A stretch of 64,000 nt of DNA from Clostridia bacterium (GCA_021204625.1 JAJPZA010000025.1:1-64000); one strand, 5' to 3'; numbered from the stretch's first letter, positions 51,644 through 61,674 are shown. A program made the numbers and translations. Notes: a model not told the origin generated them from the letters alone.

Positions 51644-53311
51644 ATGAAACTGATAAGGAAGCTGTTTACAAAAATCACAAGGCCGAGCCTGTACGCAACC
51701 TGCATGATAGTGCTCATTTTTGTTGCCCTGGGACTTTTCACGATTTTCGCCTTCCTGTCCGGCGCTCCCGTCTCAGGGCTCATACTGCTCTTCCTTGCGG
51801 CCATTTTTTTAGGTTACGGCGCATACGCCATAATCGTACTCATACTGAAGAACTGGCCCAGGCTGGAGAAATGGTCCGAGGGCCGCAGGTTCTTCAACAG
51901 GTTCGTGATGAGCTACGACTTCCGCACCATCTGCACCACGATCCTCACCATGACCGTTAACATCGGGTTCGCCGTCTTCAACGCGGTGTACGGCTTCATG
52001 TACATGGAGTGGTGGTGCGTCTCCCTGTTCGTGTATTACCTCATGCTCATTGTCATGCGCTCCAGCATTTCCGCCAGGGCGCTGAGGGTCTCAAGGCGCT
52101 TTGATGACACAGACCGCGAGGACGCACAGCTCCGCGTGTACCAGATGGCCGCCATTATGCTCCTGGTCTTCACGCTGGCCCTCAATTTCCTTTTATGGGA
52201 GCTTCTGTCGCAGGAGGACTTCGGCTTCAGGAACCATGTGCTCATATCCATTGTAACGGGCATATACGTGGTCATAAAAGTCATCCTCGCAGTGTCCAAC
52301 CTCATATACACGAGAGGCCGCCATGACAAGGTCACCCACGCTGTCCGCAACATCAACATGGCGGACGCCCTTGTTTCCGTCATGACCCTTCTCATGACAT
52401 TCCTCACAAGGTTCTCGGACAGCCACACGGCCGTGGTCACCGTCCGCGTCCTCGGAACCATCATATGCCTCTACGTCGCGGCCATGGCCATATTCATGCT
52501 CGTAAACTCCGTCGTGAAAATCAAGAGGAACAGGCGCACCCTCTACGAGATGCTCATGGACAGCCTCAACGAGGATTTTGAGAACTCCCTTGAAGAGCCC
52601 GCCTGGGAGGCCGTGTATGCCGCAGCCTGCATCGGCTCCGTTGAATACACCATAGGCCCCGTCCTTGCCGAAGAGGAAAAGGACGCCAGCATCTCGGACG
52701 GCGTACTGGATCAGACGGAAGCCACTGCCGGAGCCCATGACCCCGTCCTCATTCCCGCAGAGGAGCATGATCCGGGCTTTTACAAAAAGATGTACGCCAT
52801 AGCCGGCATGGACCCCGGAGACATCCCTGCCATGACAGAGGTACCGGACGCCGGACCCGTCTCCGGCGCGGATGAAGATGAAGAAGAGGAGCCCACCCCG
52901 CTGCCAGCCTCCTGGACCTATCATAGCCAGGACGATGAAGACGGCCTGGATGATGATGCCGCAGAGGATCTTGCCGGGAATTGCGGTCTGGATGAAGATT
53001 ATGTTCCCGGCGGGCCCGCAGAGCCTGCAAACTCCCTGGATTCCGCGGAAGCTGCAGCGCTGGAGATTGCAGGGGATGAAATCCGGGAGCCTGCAGATGC
53101 AGAGCCTGCAGAGGCAGCGGGAGAGCCAGCGGAGCCGGAGGAGAAGGAAGAGCCCGCGGCCTCAGATGGGCCGGAGGAGAATGAAGAGCCGGGGCAGGCG
53201 CCCGCGGCCTCAGATGAGCCGGAACCTGCGGAAGAGGCTCCGGAAGAGGATATTCCGGCAGAGCCTGCGGAGACTTCTCCGGATACGGAAAGCCAGGAGG
53301 ATTTGGAATAG
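51644..53311 (+). CDS. Eight-TM membrane protein with long acidic C-terminal tail, function unknown
   Basis: 555 residues from the ATG at 51644 (a GTG 9 nt earlier is in frame; no clear ribosome site). Residues 15-310 contain about eight hydrophobic helices in four hairpins separated by Arg/Lys-rich cytosolic loops (ARALRVSRRFDDTDREDAQ, YTRGRHDKVTHAVRNIN). A helical segment (RRTLYEMLMDSLNEDFENSLEE) is followed by roughly 200 residues rich in Glu, Asp, Ala and Pro, ending in Ala-Glu-Pro-rich repeats. The tail is probably disordered. No family recognised. Confidence 0.75.
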   Translation: MKLIRKLFTKITRPSLYATCMIVLIFVALGLFTIFAFLSGAPVSGLILLFLAAIFLGYGAYAIIVLILKNWPRLEKWSEGRRFFNRFVMSYDFRTICTTILTMTVNIGFAVFNAVYGFMYMEWWCVSLFVYYLMLIVMRSSISARALRVSRRFDDTDREDAQLRVYQMAAIMLLVFTLALNFLLWELLSQEDFGFRNHVLISIVTGIYVVIKVILAVSNLIYTRGRHDKVTHAVRNINMADALVSVMTLLMTFLTRFSDSHTAVVTVRVLGTIICLYVAAMAIFMLVNSVVKIKRNRRTLYEMLMDSLNEDFENSLEEPAWEAVYAAACIGSVEYTIGPVLAEEEKDASISDGVLDQTEATAGAHDPVLIPAEEHDPGFYKKMYAIAGMDPGDIPAMTEVPDAGPVSGADEDEEEEPTPLPASWTYHSQDDEDGLDDDAAEDLAGNCGLDEDYVPGGPAEPANSLDSAEAAALEIAGDEIREPADAEPAEAAGEPAEPEEKEEPAASDGPEENEEPGQAPAASDEPEPAEEAPEEDIPAEPAETSPDTESQEDLE

Positions 53312-53374
53312 CGGCAGGCGGGGCGGACTGTATATCTGACGTATATGTGAACTTTTGTGCATAATCTAAGAAGG

Positions 53375-53398
53375 AAAGACGGCGGGAGCCGTCTTTTT
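53375..53398 (+). terminator. Terminator
   Basis: AAAGACGGC GGGA GCCGTCTTT then TTGA. Confidence 0.75.
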
Positions 53399-53498
53399 GA
53401 GCAGTGAAAAAGATTGCAAGGAAATGGCTCCGGGATTGCAGTTTTTTTAAGATTTGCCTCGAATAAGTGAAAATTTGTGCTGACAGTGCAGCCAGATG

Positions 53499-53527
53499 TT
53501 GCATTTTTACAAAATGGTTTGTATAAT
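53499..53527 (+). promoter_or_regulatory. Promoter of the cardiolipin synthase gene
   Basis: TTGCAT, 17-bp spacer, TATAAT. Confidence 0.6.
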
Positions 53528-53593
53528 CTAGACACTTGAATGATAAGGGGGCTGTGCGCCCTTTTTGCGATTGCCTGATGTTTCCTGCGCACG

Positions 53594-55219
53594 ATGCCCT
53601 TGGAGAAGAACCGCCGGGTTCTCTCCGTTATATGGGATGATGATATGGAAAATGCGAAAACGTATGATGAGGCGGAGCAGGCCGGCCTGATCCAGGTCCG
53701 GGATCCGCTGCCCATCAAAAAAATCTGGATAGACAAGCGCACGGGCTGGAAAGGACTGGGGTCGGTTTTTTTCTTAGTCGCCCAGTGCGCTGTTTGGGTT
53801 GCGATTTACATCACGCTGGTGTATTTCTACTCCTGGTTCTTTTATTTCTGCCTGGCGGTGAACGCGGTTGTGTGCATATGCGCCATGTTCTTTGAAAAGG
53901 ACGCGCAGTGCAGGATAAGCTGGCTCGTCCTGTTCATACTTTCCTGCGGATGCGGCTTCATCATGTATTTTATGGCGGACAAGCGCGTCTGCTACGGAGG
54001 CCAGAAGAAGAAGTTCAAGGAAATCAGGGAGCGCACGGACTGCTGTCTCGCAAGCTATGACCTGAAGGACGCAAAGCCGGCCGTTTCAAATGACATAACG
54101 TACCTCAACAAAGCCGCAGGATTCGTTCCGTACCAGAATACGAAGATACAGTACTACCGTGAAGGCAGCGTGGTTTTCGGCGAGATAGTGGACACCATCT
54201 CCGAGGCGCAGGACTTCGTGTTCATGGAGTATTTCATGGTATCGGACGGAACCCTTCTGGACGAGCTCATTGAAGTTTTCCGGAAGATCTGCTCCAGGGG
54301 CGTGAAGGTCCGTTTCCTGTATGATGACCAGGGCAGCTCCGGAGCTCTCAGGACTGAGACCATAAAGCGCATAAGGGCCGCAGGGGTTGAGTTCGAGGCT
54401 TTCTCAAAAATGTTCGCCGTGGCCAACTTCGGACTTAACTTCAGGGACCACAGGAAGATTGTCGTGGTGGACGGCAAGACCGGATTCGTGGCGGGCTGCA
54501 ATCTCACGGACAACTGCGTGAACAGGAACAATATGGAAGGGTACTGGAAGGATGCCGGCGTCCGCTTTGAGGGCGAAGCCGTGGACGGGCTTTCCATATG
54601 CTTCATGCGCCAGTGGGAGATAGCCACAGGCCGCAGGCTGGACTTCAATGAATACCTGCGCCATTATGACAAGTATGAGAGCAGCTCATACGTAATGCCG
54701 TACGCCGGCGGCCCGGAAAACAGCACGGACCTCTGCAGGGGCGTGTACGTCTCTCTCATTTCCGGAGCTCATGAGAGGCTCTGGATGTCTTCCCCGTATC
54801 TTCTCCCGGACGAGGCTTTCCTGGACAGAATCATTGAGAAGGCCCAGGCAGGCGTGGACGTGCGCATAGTGCTGCCCTCCGTTCCGGATTACGCATACAT
54901 CCACAGGCTTACCAAGTTCCATGCGGAGAAGGTCATAAAGGCCGGCGCCAAAGTGTATTACATGGACGGCGCATTCGTCCATATGAAAGTCATGCTCACG
55001 GAGAACGCCATGACGGTAGGCTCCACGAACCTCGACATGCGCGCCTTCTTTGAAGAGCTGGACAACGGCGTGTACACCAACGACCCCGGATGCATGAGGG
55101 GCGCAGAGGAAGACTTCATGCAGATTTTCCGCGAGAACAACGTTGCGGACATAGAGGAGCATTCCCTCGGGGACAAGATGTACACGGATATCTGCCGTCT
55201 CATCTCGCCGCTCCTTTGA
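53594..55219 (+). CDS. cls: Cardiolipin synthase (PLD family)
   Basis: 541 residues; the start is uncertain (ATG at 53594 or 53645, neither with a strong ribosome site). Two TM helices lie near 58-80 and 83-105 with a short periplasmic turn, then two phospholipase D domains. The first HKD motif is canonical: FRDHRKIVVVDGKTGFVAG (about residue 284). The second reads VHMKVMLTENAMTVGSTNLD (about residue 462), with Glu in place of Asp. MEYFMVSDGTLLDELIEV and LWMSSPYLLPDEAFLD are also typical. The enzyme condenses two phosphatidylglycerols to cardiolipin in the membrane. Own promoter and terminator. Confidence 0.93.
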   Translation: MPLEKNRRVLSVIWDDDMENAKTYDEAEQAGLIQVRDPLPIKKIWIDKRTGWKGLGSVFFLVAQCAVWVAIYITLVYFYSWFFYFCLAVNAVVCICAMFFEKDAQCRISWLVLFILSCGCGFIMYFMADKRVCYGGQKKKFKEIRERTDCCLASYDLKDAKPAVSNDITYLNKAAGFVPYQNTKIQYYREGSVVFGEIVDTISEAQDFVFMEYFMVSDGTLLDELIEVFRKICSRGVKVRFLYDDQGSSGALRTETIKRIRAAGVEFEAFSKMFAVANFGLNFRDHRKIVVVDGKTGFVAGCNLTDNCVNRNNMEGYWKDAGVRFEGEAVDGLSICFMRQWEIATGRRLDFNEYLRHYDKYESSSYVMPYAGGPENSTDLCRGVYVSLISGAHERLWMSSPYLLPDEAFLDRIIEKAQAGVDVRIVLPSVPDYAYIHRLTKFHAEKVIKAGAKVYYMDGAFVHMKVMLTENAMTVGSTNLDMRAFFEELDNGVYTNDPGCMRGAEEDFMQIFRENNVADIEEHSLGDKMYTDICRLISPLL

Positions 55220-55289
55220 TTCGTCCGGTTCATCCTTACCCTTCCCGGATCTTTTTCCGGACGGATCTGCAGATTCAATATGGCATCAC

Positions 55290-55324
55290 AAGGCGCCCCG
55301 TTTATGCAGCGGAGCGCTTTTTGC
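55290..55324 (+). terminator. Terminator of cls
   Basis: 11-bp imperfect stem (55290-55300 with 55310-55320; one G-U, one mismatch) followed by TTTTTG. Confidence 0.55.
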
Positions 55325-55468
55325 GCCCCGGACCGCATGCGGCGCGCGCTTTGCGCCTGTCTCCGGATCATGCAGGCCGGCCCGTTCTGGCCGGATTCGG
55401 ACGGCTCAGTGAAGATTGTGCAGGGTGTGAGACTAATTTTTACAGTTTTATGAAATAGTGCAAAACGC

Positions 55469-55497
55469 TTGAAAACACGCTGAAGCCGTGATATTAT
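55469..55497 (+). promoter_or_regulatory. Promoter of the CvpA-like gene
   Basis: TTGAAA, 17-bp spacer, TATTAT with TGA extension. The 230-nt leader between it and the gene holds no supported gene. Confidence 0.6.
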
Positions 55498-55728
55498 ACA
55501 TGGGATTAAAGAAAAGATTATACATGCCTTTCGGCTGCGGAGGAGAGGATAAGCCGCGGCTGAGGGCGTTTTCAGATATATTGAGGCCCGTCTTATTGAG
55601 CGGGCGCTGCATGGCCCCTAGGGGGGCGCGTCACAGAACAGTCCGCAGCGTGTGCGGACACAGCGCCGGGATGGCGCAACCTGCCGCAGGGGCAGGAATA
55701 TAAAGAAATTACGGAGGAAGTATACAGC

Positions 55729-56337
55729 ATGTCCGTTGCGGATTGGATAGCCCTGGCGATTTTGCTTGTCAGCCTGGTAATAGGCGCTGTCGCCGGCTGC
55801 GGGAAAGTCCTCAAGTTCTTTACAAGCGGCATATTTGGCTTCATAATCTCCGTCTTCGCATGTTACTGCTTAGGCGGCCTTATCCTCGGAATTCCTGCGA
55901 TAGGAAACCTTTTGGACAAGTTTGCGGCTCTGTGGGAAGGGAGCGCTTTCCTCACGACCATACACCTTGAAGTGATCGTTTATTACATTGTGCTCTTCAT
56001 AATCATAACGGTCATTCGCATAATCATAGTCAGGATTCTCAAGAGCATCCTTGAGATCAATTTCATTCTCGTCAAGATCATCAACAGGATTGTCGGCGCA
56101 ATTCTTCTCGCCGCCATCGTGGTTGTCATCGCCCTGTTCGTGTTCCAGATTCTGTACTGGATATACGGCGCGGACGGAAACCCGGCGCTGGTGGAAGCCC
56201 TGTCCGGCGTGCTCAATCTGGACAAGCTCTACCTCAACAACCCCATGAACTATCTCACAACGATAGGCAAGGCGGTGGAGGAGGTTCCGGAAGACGCCGT
56301 CGCGGCCGCTGTCTCCCAGCTGGCCTGCATGATATAG
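55729..56337 (+). CDS. CvpA family membrane protein
   Basis: 202 residues; ACGGAGGA precedes the ATG. Four hydrophobic segments (about 5-25, 32-55, 82-105, 122-148), with the CvpA-like opening SVADWIALAILLVSLVIGAVAGCGKVLKFF (an Asp-Trp start, then a Gly-rich turn) and a helical C-terminus. CvpA-type proteins are linked to envelope homeostasis and, historically, colicin V secretion. The gene stands alone between its promoter and terminator. The family assignment is by topology and N-terminal pattern. Confidence 0.72.
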   Translation: MSVADWIALAILLVSLVIGAVAGCGKVLKFFTSGIFGFIISVFACYCLGGLILGIPAIGNLLDKFAALWEGSAFLTTIHLEVIVYYIVLFIIITVIRIIIVRILKSILEINFILVKIINRIVGAILLAAIVVVIALFVFQILYWIYGADGNPALVEALSGVLNLDKLYLNNPMNYLTTIGKAVEEVPEDAVAAAVSQLACMI

Positions 56338-56385
56338 GCCATTTCAAACCAGGCGGCCTTTTGGCCGCATAAGACGCTCGCAAGC

Positions 56386-56421
56386 AAAAGGCGGCAAGGC
56401 ATTCGGCCCGGCCGCCTTTTA
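56386..56421 (+). terminator. Terminator after the CvpA-like gene
   Basis: AAAAGGCGGC / GCCGCCTTTT stem with a 15-nt loop. A smaller GCGGCC TTTT GGCCGC hairpin precedes it. Confidence 0.65.
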
Positions 56422-56670
56422 TCTCCCTGCATGAACAGGCTGTGGCGTGTACGTCCCAGGGCATGCGAATCCCAAGGCAGCAGAGCATCTGCTTTTCCGC
56501 AGACAGGTGCGCGCCGTCTTTGGCATGTTTCCTGTGTGTATTTTGTTTTCGCTTGATTTTGCGGCGGATTTTTGAGTGCCGGAGCCGTTGGACGCCGGAT
56601 ATGCCGGAATAAAAGAGACAGGCGGATTGTGTTCAATTGTATTCAATGCGGTCAACGGGCGGCGCGTCCG

Positions 56671-56699
56671 TTGACTTTCTGCCCCGGTTATGATAAAGT
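56671..56699 (+). promoter_or_regulatory. Promoter of the helical-repeat protein/folate operon
   Basis: TTGACT, 17-bp spacer, TAAAGT with TGA extension; the start codon with AGGAG lies 25 nt further. The 250 bases before it hold nothing recognisable. Confidence 0.6.
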
Positions 56700-56723
56700 T
56701 AAAGGGCATGGAAGAGGAGTTGT

Positions 56724-59700
56724 ATGAAATCAAGCAAGCTGGTTTTTGCCACATGCCTCAAAGATGAGGAGATGGAAGACCTCAGGGCGTTCCTTGGGGA
56801 GATAACAGGTTTAATAGAGAAGCATTGCCGCTTCACGCATGATGTGGAGTTTATTGGCTTGCAGGATATTTCCTGCGATGGCATGAAAGAGGCGGACTGG
56901 ACCTTCCTTGTAATGTCTTCAAGGCCGTCCCGCGCGTGCGTCTCCTTTCTCGCAGAGCAGGCGGGAAAGTACAGGTCTGCGGACCAGGGGTTCGGAGACC
57001 GGCTCACATCGTATGCGGCAGACAGGGTCATAGGCAAGCAGTTCAGGGCCAGGATAAAGGATTACAGGTCCCTCCAGGGCTTTTCCTCCATGGAGGATTT
57101 GAAGCTCCAGCTGTATTATGACATATGCGCGCTTACGGATCTCGGCGGGCTTTCAACAGCCTCCTCATGCGCATCCGGAAAGGTCAGCATAGACGGAGAG
57201 GAGCTTGAGACCGTGGACGCGTGCGCCGCTGCGGTATTTGCGGGAAATGAAGAGTATCTTCAGGCCAAGGCAAAGGCGGATAATCTGGCCGGGCCGTATG
57301 AGGAACTCAAGGCGCAGCATGAGGACAGGAAAGGGGATTCCGGCTTTCTGAAGGAGTACAGGGAGGCTTTCATGAACTGGCTCAAGGCGGACGCGGAATG
57401 CAAGGCCAGGGCCGGGTGCGTCTCTGACATCCTGTGCATGACTTCCCAGCTCCGCGTGCTGGGTGCCCTTTCAGATGATTACAGAGCAGGGTATGCGCAT
57501 TTCATCAGGGGGGATTTTGTAAGCGCGTACAAGGCCCTTGAGCGCTGGCAAGGCCTTGTCCTTCATGACTTGCCGTACGCGCGCTTCAATGAATACACGG
57601 CGGCCCGGCTGTATCTGGAGATAAAAATTCTGCCTCTGCTTCCCAAACCGCTGTACATAAACGGCAGGTCTTTGCCGGTGGATCCGGAAAGGGAGGCGGA
57701 GTATCTCATGAACGGCATGTACAGAAACGTGTCCGGAGACCCCGCCATATTCCCGCTCACGTTCTTCTGGCTTGTGCAGCGCTCAAAAGACTCCTCGGAC
57801 AAATCGTTCAGGGATCAGGTCAAGAAGCAGCTGGACTCTTTCAAGAAGGCGGAAGGGGACACGAGACTCCCGCGCTACAGGCTCTGCATGATGCTTGCCA
57901 ATTATTACCTGGATGAGTATAACGGCAGGTACACGAAGATGTATCTGGACAAGGCCCTGCCTCTCATCCAGGAACTTTCCAAAGAGTACGGCGGCATATA
58001 TGACATGTACGTGGGAGACACGTACGTCACGTACGCGGTGCATTATTCCCGGAAGCACATGTATGAGGAGATGCAGGACAGCATGTTCTGCGCCACGGAC
58101 AGATACAAAAACTGCCTTGCGGCAAATCCTGGGAACAGGGACTCATGCTACAGGCTGGCGAGCGCTTACAGGTCCCTTGCGCAGAATTACGCCGCCGCGG
58201 GCGAGATGCAGTATGCAAGGGATTACATGGGGAAGGCTGAGGACTGGTTTGAGAAACTTTATTCCATGGACAAGTTCACCGCCCTGGAGAACATCGCGGA
58301 GATGAGCGAGCAGTTCGCGGAAGTTGTGAAGCCGGACGAGGGCGTGCAGGATGTGGGAGAGACGGAGGACTGCCTTCTCCGCGCATTGAAGGCGTACAAG
58401 GAGCTTGCATTCCTCAACCCCGTAGATTACATTGTTCATCCCGGCATCATGTATGACAAACTGGGATGCGTTTTCCGCAGGGCCGGCGAATACGACGAAG
58501 GCATGGATTACTTCCGCAGCGCCGAGGCGGAGTACAGGACGGTCATAGAGGTTTTGGGGGACATATACAATCCCCTGCTCGCCAAGTGCTACGTGAGCAT
58601 GTTCGCGGAGCCCGAGGCCAGGGATCTGAGCGAGGCTTTGGAAAAGCTGCAGTGGGCCGCGGACGAGTTCGGCAAGGCGGCGGAGCAGGATGCCGGATTC
58701 TATACGCCGGAGGCGGCAGGAGCCTGGAGAATGCTTGCCCGCGCCAAGATGTGCGGAAAGGACATTGAGGGGGCCATAGAAGCCCACAAGAGGGCAATAG
58801 AGCTCTTTGACAAGTGCGACGAAACGGATGCGGAATCCTGTTACGTCTCAGACCTTGCCGCGGAGCTCTCGGACGTCGCGGAGCTTTATGACAAGCTTGC
58901 GGAAGAGGACGAGACAAAGAAAGACATGGCGGAAAGGTACCACCTTGAGGCCATAGGCACGGCATACTGCGGCGAGGCGGTGCAGCTGCCGGACATGGGA
59001 AACACGATGCAGAGCGTCACCTCGTCATATGTCTTTTCCCTGCTTCATCCCGGATTCAACGCATTCCTTGCCCTTCTGTACAGATACATAAGCAACACCA
59101 CAGGGGATGACTCGCAGGCGCTCGCGGAAAAAGCCGCGGACTTCAGCGATACCTCTCCGGACATGGAGGCGGAGGACGACCACGTTCTCTCCCAGATGCT
59201 GGAGGCCATGGAGAGGACCAGAAAGCGCGCCAGAACGGATCCGGACTCGATCCTTCTGCTTCTCGGCTCATACTGTGCCGTTTCATCCCAGTACGGGAGC
59301 ATGCAGAACGAGAAAGAGGCCAAAAAGTATGACCGCAAGGCCAGGAAGCTGTTCAACGAGGAGTTCGCCCCCCGCGAGGAAGACTGGGACTATGATCCGG
59401 ACGAAGATGAGACGGACATAAAGGACATCCTCGGCGAAGAGCTGTACACAAAGCTCATGGAAATCATCGAAACCCTTCCACAGGGCAGGAATGAAGTTCC
59501 GGAATCCTTTGGCGAAGCCGCGGAAGAGATTTCGGATGAGCCGGAGGACGGGGAGACAGAGGATTTTGCGGCGGACGCGCCGGATGGCTGGCCGGATGGC
59601 GGGCCGGACGAAAGACCCGGCAGAAAAACGGGCAAACCGCGCATTACGGACGAAGAGCTTACGGATATCTTCCGCGGCCTGCTGGACGGCAAGGATGAGG

Positions 59701-59804
59701 AAGAGAGGGAAAAGGAGCGCCAGAAGAGCAATGTGGAGGATTTTATAAAGAGCCTGGAAGAGGACCCCAACCCGGATGACACAGACCCCGGAGGCCTTTC
59801 ATGA
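56724..59804 (+). CDS. Large helical-repeat (TPR-like) protein with alpha/beta N-terminal domain, unknown function
   Basis: 1026 residues; AGGAG 5-6 nt before the ATG. Residues 1-105 form an alpha/beta unit: KLVFATCLKDEEMEDLRAFL, a Cys-containing second helix, then EADWTFLVMSSRPSRACVSFL. The order recalls DUF4062-type or other Rossmann-like sensor domains, but this is tentative. Residues 110-880 are mostly helical, with TPR-like pairs such as DSCYRLASAYRSLAQNYAAA and YDKLGCVFRRAGEYDEGMDYF. The C-terminal 150 residues are acidic and low-complexity. Soluble, no signal. Its stop overlaps the folC start (ATGA), so it is the first gene of the folate operon. Confidence 0.75.
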   Translation: MKSSKLVFATCLKDEEMEDLRAFLGEITGLIEKHCRFTHDVEFIGLQDISCDGMKEADWTFLVMSSRPSRACVSFLAEQAGKYRSADQGFGDRLTSYAADRVIGKQFRARIKDYRSLQGFSSMEDLKLQLYYDICALTDLGGLSTASSCASGKVSIDGEELETVDACAAAVFAGNEEYLQAKAKADNLAGPYEELKAQHEDRKGDSGFLKEYREAFMNWLKADAECKARAGCVSDILCMTSQLRVLGALSDDYRAGYAHFIRGDFVSAYKALERWQGLVLHDLPYARFNEYTAARLYLEIKILPLLPKPLYINGRSLPVDPEREAEYLMNGMYRNVSGDPAIFPLTFFWLVQRSKDSSDKSFRDQVKKQLDSFKKAEGDTRLPRYRLCMMLANYYLDEYNGRYTKMYLDKALPLIQELSKEYGGIYDMYVGDTYVTYAVHYSRKHMYEEMQDSMFCATDRYKNCLAANPGNRDSCYRLASAYRSLAQNYAAAGEMQYARDYMGKAEDWFEKLYSMDKFTALENIAEMSEQFAEVVKPDEGVQDVGETEDCLLRALKAYKELAFLNPVDYIVHPGIMYDKLGCVFRRAGEYDEGMDYFRSAEAEYRTVIEVLGDIYNPLLAKCYVSMFAEPEARDLSEALEKLQWAADEFGKAAEQDAGFYTPEAAGAWRMLARAKMCGKDIEGAIEAHKRAIELFDKCDETDAESCYVSDLAAELSDVAELYDKLAEEDETKKDMAERYHLEAIGTAYCGEAVQLPDMGNTMQSVTSSYVFSLLHPGFNAFLALLYRYISNTTGDDSQALAEKAADFSDTSPDMEAEDDHVLSQMLEAMERTRKRARTDPDSILLLLGSYCAVSSQYGSMQNEKEAKKYDRKARKLFNEEFAPREEDWDYDPDEDETDIKDILGEELYTKLMEIIETLPQGRNEVPESFGEAAEEISDEPEDGETEDFAADAPDGWPDGGPDERPGRKTGKPRITDEELTDIFRGLLDGKDEEEREKERQKSNVEDFIKSLEEDPNPDDTDPGGLS

Positions 59805-61012
59805 CGCCTCTTCAGTCCCCGTACATAACGCCGGGAATGGTCTTCGGCACCGAAACGGAGAGGCGCCTTCTGGACGCTCTCGGCTCCCCGGATGACAGCC
59901 TCAAGATAGTCCACATAGCCGGCACCAACGGCAAGGGCAGCACGGCCATATTCCTTTCCAGCATCCTGCATGAAGCCGGAAAGCTAGTCGGGACTTTCAC
60001 ATCCCCCCAGATATACGTGTATGAGGACATGTTCCAGCTGGACTGCCGTCCAGCGGATGAGGACACACTCAAGGCCGTCATGCAGGAAGTCATATCCTGC
60101 ATGGAGCAGCATGATATCCACGCCACGCAGTTTGAAGTGGAGACGGCCGCTGCCATCCTGCTTTTCAAAGAGCAGGGCTGTGAATACGCAGTCCTGGAGT
60201 GCGGGATGGGCGGAACGGATGACGCCACCAATGCCGTGCATAAAAAGAAGCTGGCCATTATAACCTCCATATCCCTGGAGCATACCAAGTTCCTTGGCAA
60301 GACTATCACGGAAATCTGTGATGCCAAGGCGGGCATCATAAAGGACTGCCCGGCAATAATCTCCGCAGACCAGACGGAGGAGGCCTTAGAGTATTTCTAC
60401 CCTCTTTGGCAGGAAGGCAACATCCTCATGCACAATCCCGTCAAGATCAAAAACATCCTGGATGAGGAAGACGGGTTAAAGTTCAAGTACAACTATACCT
60501 GGTACAAGACTCATGCGCACGGATGGACGCAGGCGGGAAACGCATCCCTTGCCGTGCAGGCCGCGAGGAAGCTGGGAGTGCACGGGGAGGCAATAGCCAA
60601 AGGCCTGGAAAACGCATATATCCCGGGGCGCATAGAGGTAATTCGCAAAGGACGGCGTGAGATAATCCTGGACGGCGCCCACAATCCGGACGCCTTTGAC
60701 ACCCTGTACATATACCTTCTTGGCAAGGAAGACATACGCATAATATACGGGTGCCTTTCAGACAAGGACGCAGACGGATGCATGGAAGCCCTAAGCAAGC
60801 TTCCCGCCAAAATATCCGTTGTGCAGCCGCCAAGCCCAAGGGCAATGAAAGAAGGGAAGATATACGGCATTTGTTCCAAATATTTCAATGACGTAACCGT
60901 ATACAAGACGGTCACGGAGGCACTGGAAGCTTCCACGGAGAAGACAACGGCGGTTTGCGGCACATTCACATATCTTGCGGAGGCGCTCAAGTGGACAGAG
61001 AGAAGGCAATAA
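59801..61012 (+). CDS. folC: Bifunctional folylpolyglutamate/dihydrofolate synthase
   Basis: 403 residues. Mur-ligase fold: P-loop IVHIAGTNGKGSTAIFLSSIL near residue 40, TSPQIYVYEDMFQLD (folate loop), LECGMGGTDDATNAV, and the C-terminal domain ILDGAHNPDAF. Adds Glu to dihydropteroate and extends the polyglutamate tail. The ATG overlaps the preceding stop, and the next gene folE begins 22 nt before the folC stop, so the cluster is tightly coupled. Confidence 0.96.
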   Translation: MTPLQSPYITPGMVFGTETERRLLDALGSPDDSLKIVHIAGTNGKGSTAIFLSSILHEAGKLVGTFTSPQIYVYEDMFQLDCRPADEDTLKAVMQEVISCMEQHDIHATQFEVETAAAILLFKEQGCEYAVLECGMGGTDDATNAVHKKKLAIITSISLEHTKFLGKTITEICDAKAGIIKDCPAIISADQTEEALEYFYPLWQEGNILMHNPVKIKNILDEEDGLKFKYNYTWYKTHAHGWTQAGNASLAVQAARKLGVHGEAIAKGLENAYIPGRIEVIRKGRREIILDGAHNPDAFDTLYIYLLGKEDIRIIYGCLSDKDADGCMEALSKLPAKISVVQPPSPRAMKEGKIYGICSKYFNDVTVYKTVTEALEASTEKTTAVCGTFTYLAEALKWTERRQ

Positions 61013-61551
61013 AGGCGATACAGGACTTATTGGACGCCCTTGGAGAAGACAAGGACAGAGAGGGCCTAAGGGACACTCCAAGGCGCGTTGCGGATGCGTA
61101 TGCGGAGATGCTCGCAGGCGAGGGGCAGGATGCTACAGAGCATTTGTCCCGCACATTTGAAGACACATCCGGCGGAATGGTGGTGGAGAGCGGAATCTCC
61201 TTTTCCTCTCTTTGCGAGCATCATATGATGCCGTTCTTCGGCACTGTATGCATAGCCTATATCCCGGACGGGAAAGTGGTGGGCCTGTCCAAACTCGCCA
61301 GGACCGTGGATGTCTTTGCCAAACGCCTGCAGATCCAGGAACGCATGACCCAGCAGATAGCGGATGAAATCATGCGTGTCCTTTCTCCCAATGGGGTCAT
61401 GGTTGTCTGCGAAGCGGAGCACACCTGCATGACGTGCAGAGGCGTCAAGCGCCCCGGCACCAAGACCACAACCGTGGCCGTCTCCGGCTCTTTCCCGGAT
61501 GATGCCCGCAGGGAGGTCTTCGCCCGCATGGCCCTTGCAAAGCAGCAGTAA
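60991..61551 (+). CDS. folE: GTP cyclohydrolase I
   Basis: 186 residues from a GTG at 60991, with GCGGAGG 8 nt upstream; it overlaps the folC end. Active-site motifs: ISFSSLCEHHMMPFFGTVCIAY (zinc Cys and His), GLSKLARTVDVFAKRLQIQERMT and CEAEHTCMTCRGVKRPG (second zinc Cys). Catalyses GTP to dihydroneopterin triphosphate, the first step of folate synthesis. The N-terminus DREKAIKAIQDLLDALGED is that of the FolE1 class, which is zinc-dependent. Confidence 0.97.
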   Translation: MDREKAIKAIQDLLDALGEDKDREGLRDTPRRVADAYAEMLAGEGQDATEHLSRTFEDTSGGMVVESGISFSSLCEHHMMPFFGTVCIAYIPDGKVVGLSKLARTVDVFAKRLQIQERMTQQIADEIMRVLSPNGVMVVCEAEHTCMTCRGVKRPGTKTTTVAVSGSFPDDARREVFARMALAKQQ

Positions 61552-61674
61552 CAAAGGTGCCTTTAACAGGCCGCAGGCCGTAAAAAGGCCTTCAAAGCTG
61601 CATAAGCACTGCATTTCGCAAATCCGGGGGATGAAGGACGAGGAAAAACACACAGGAAAGAGCGGACCAGACAT

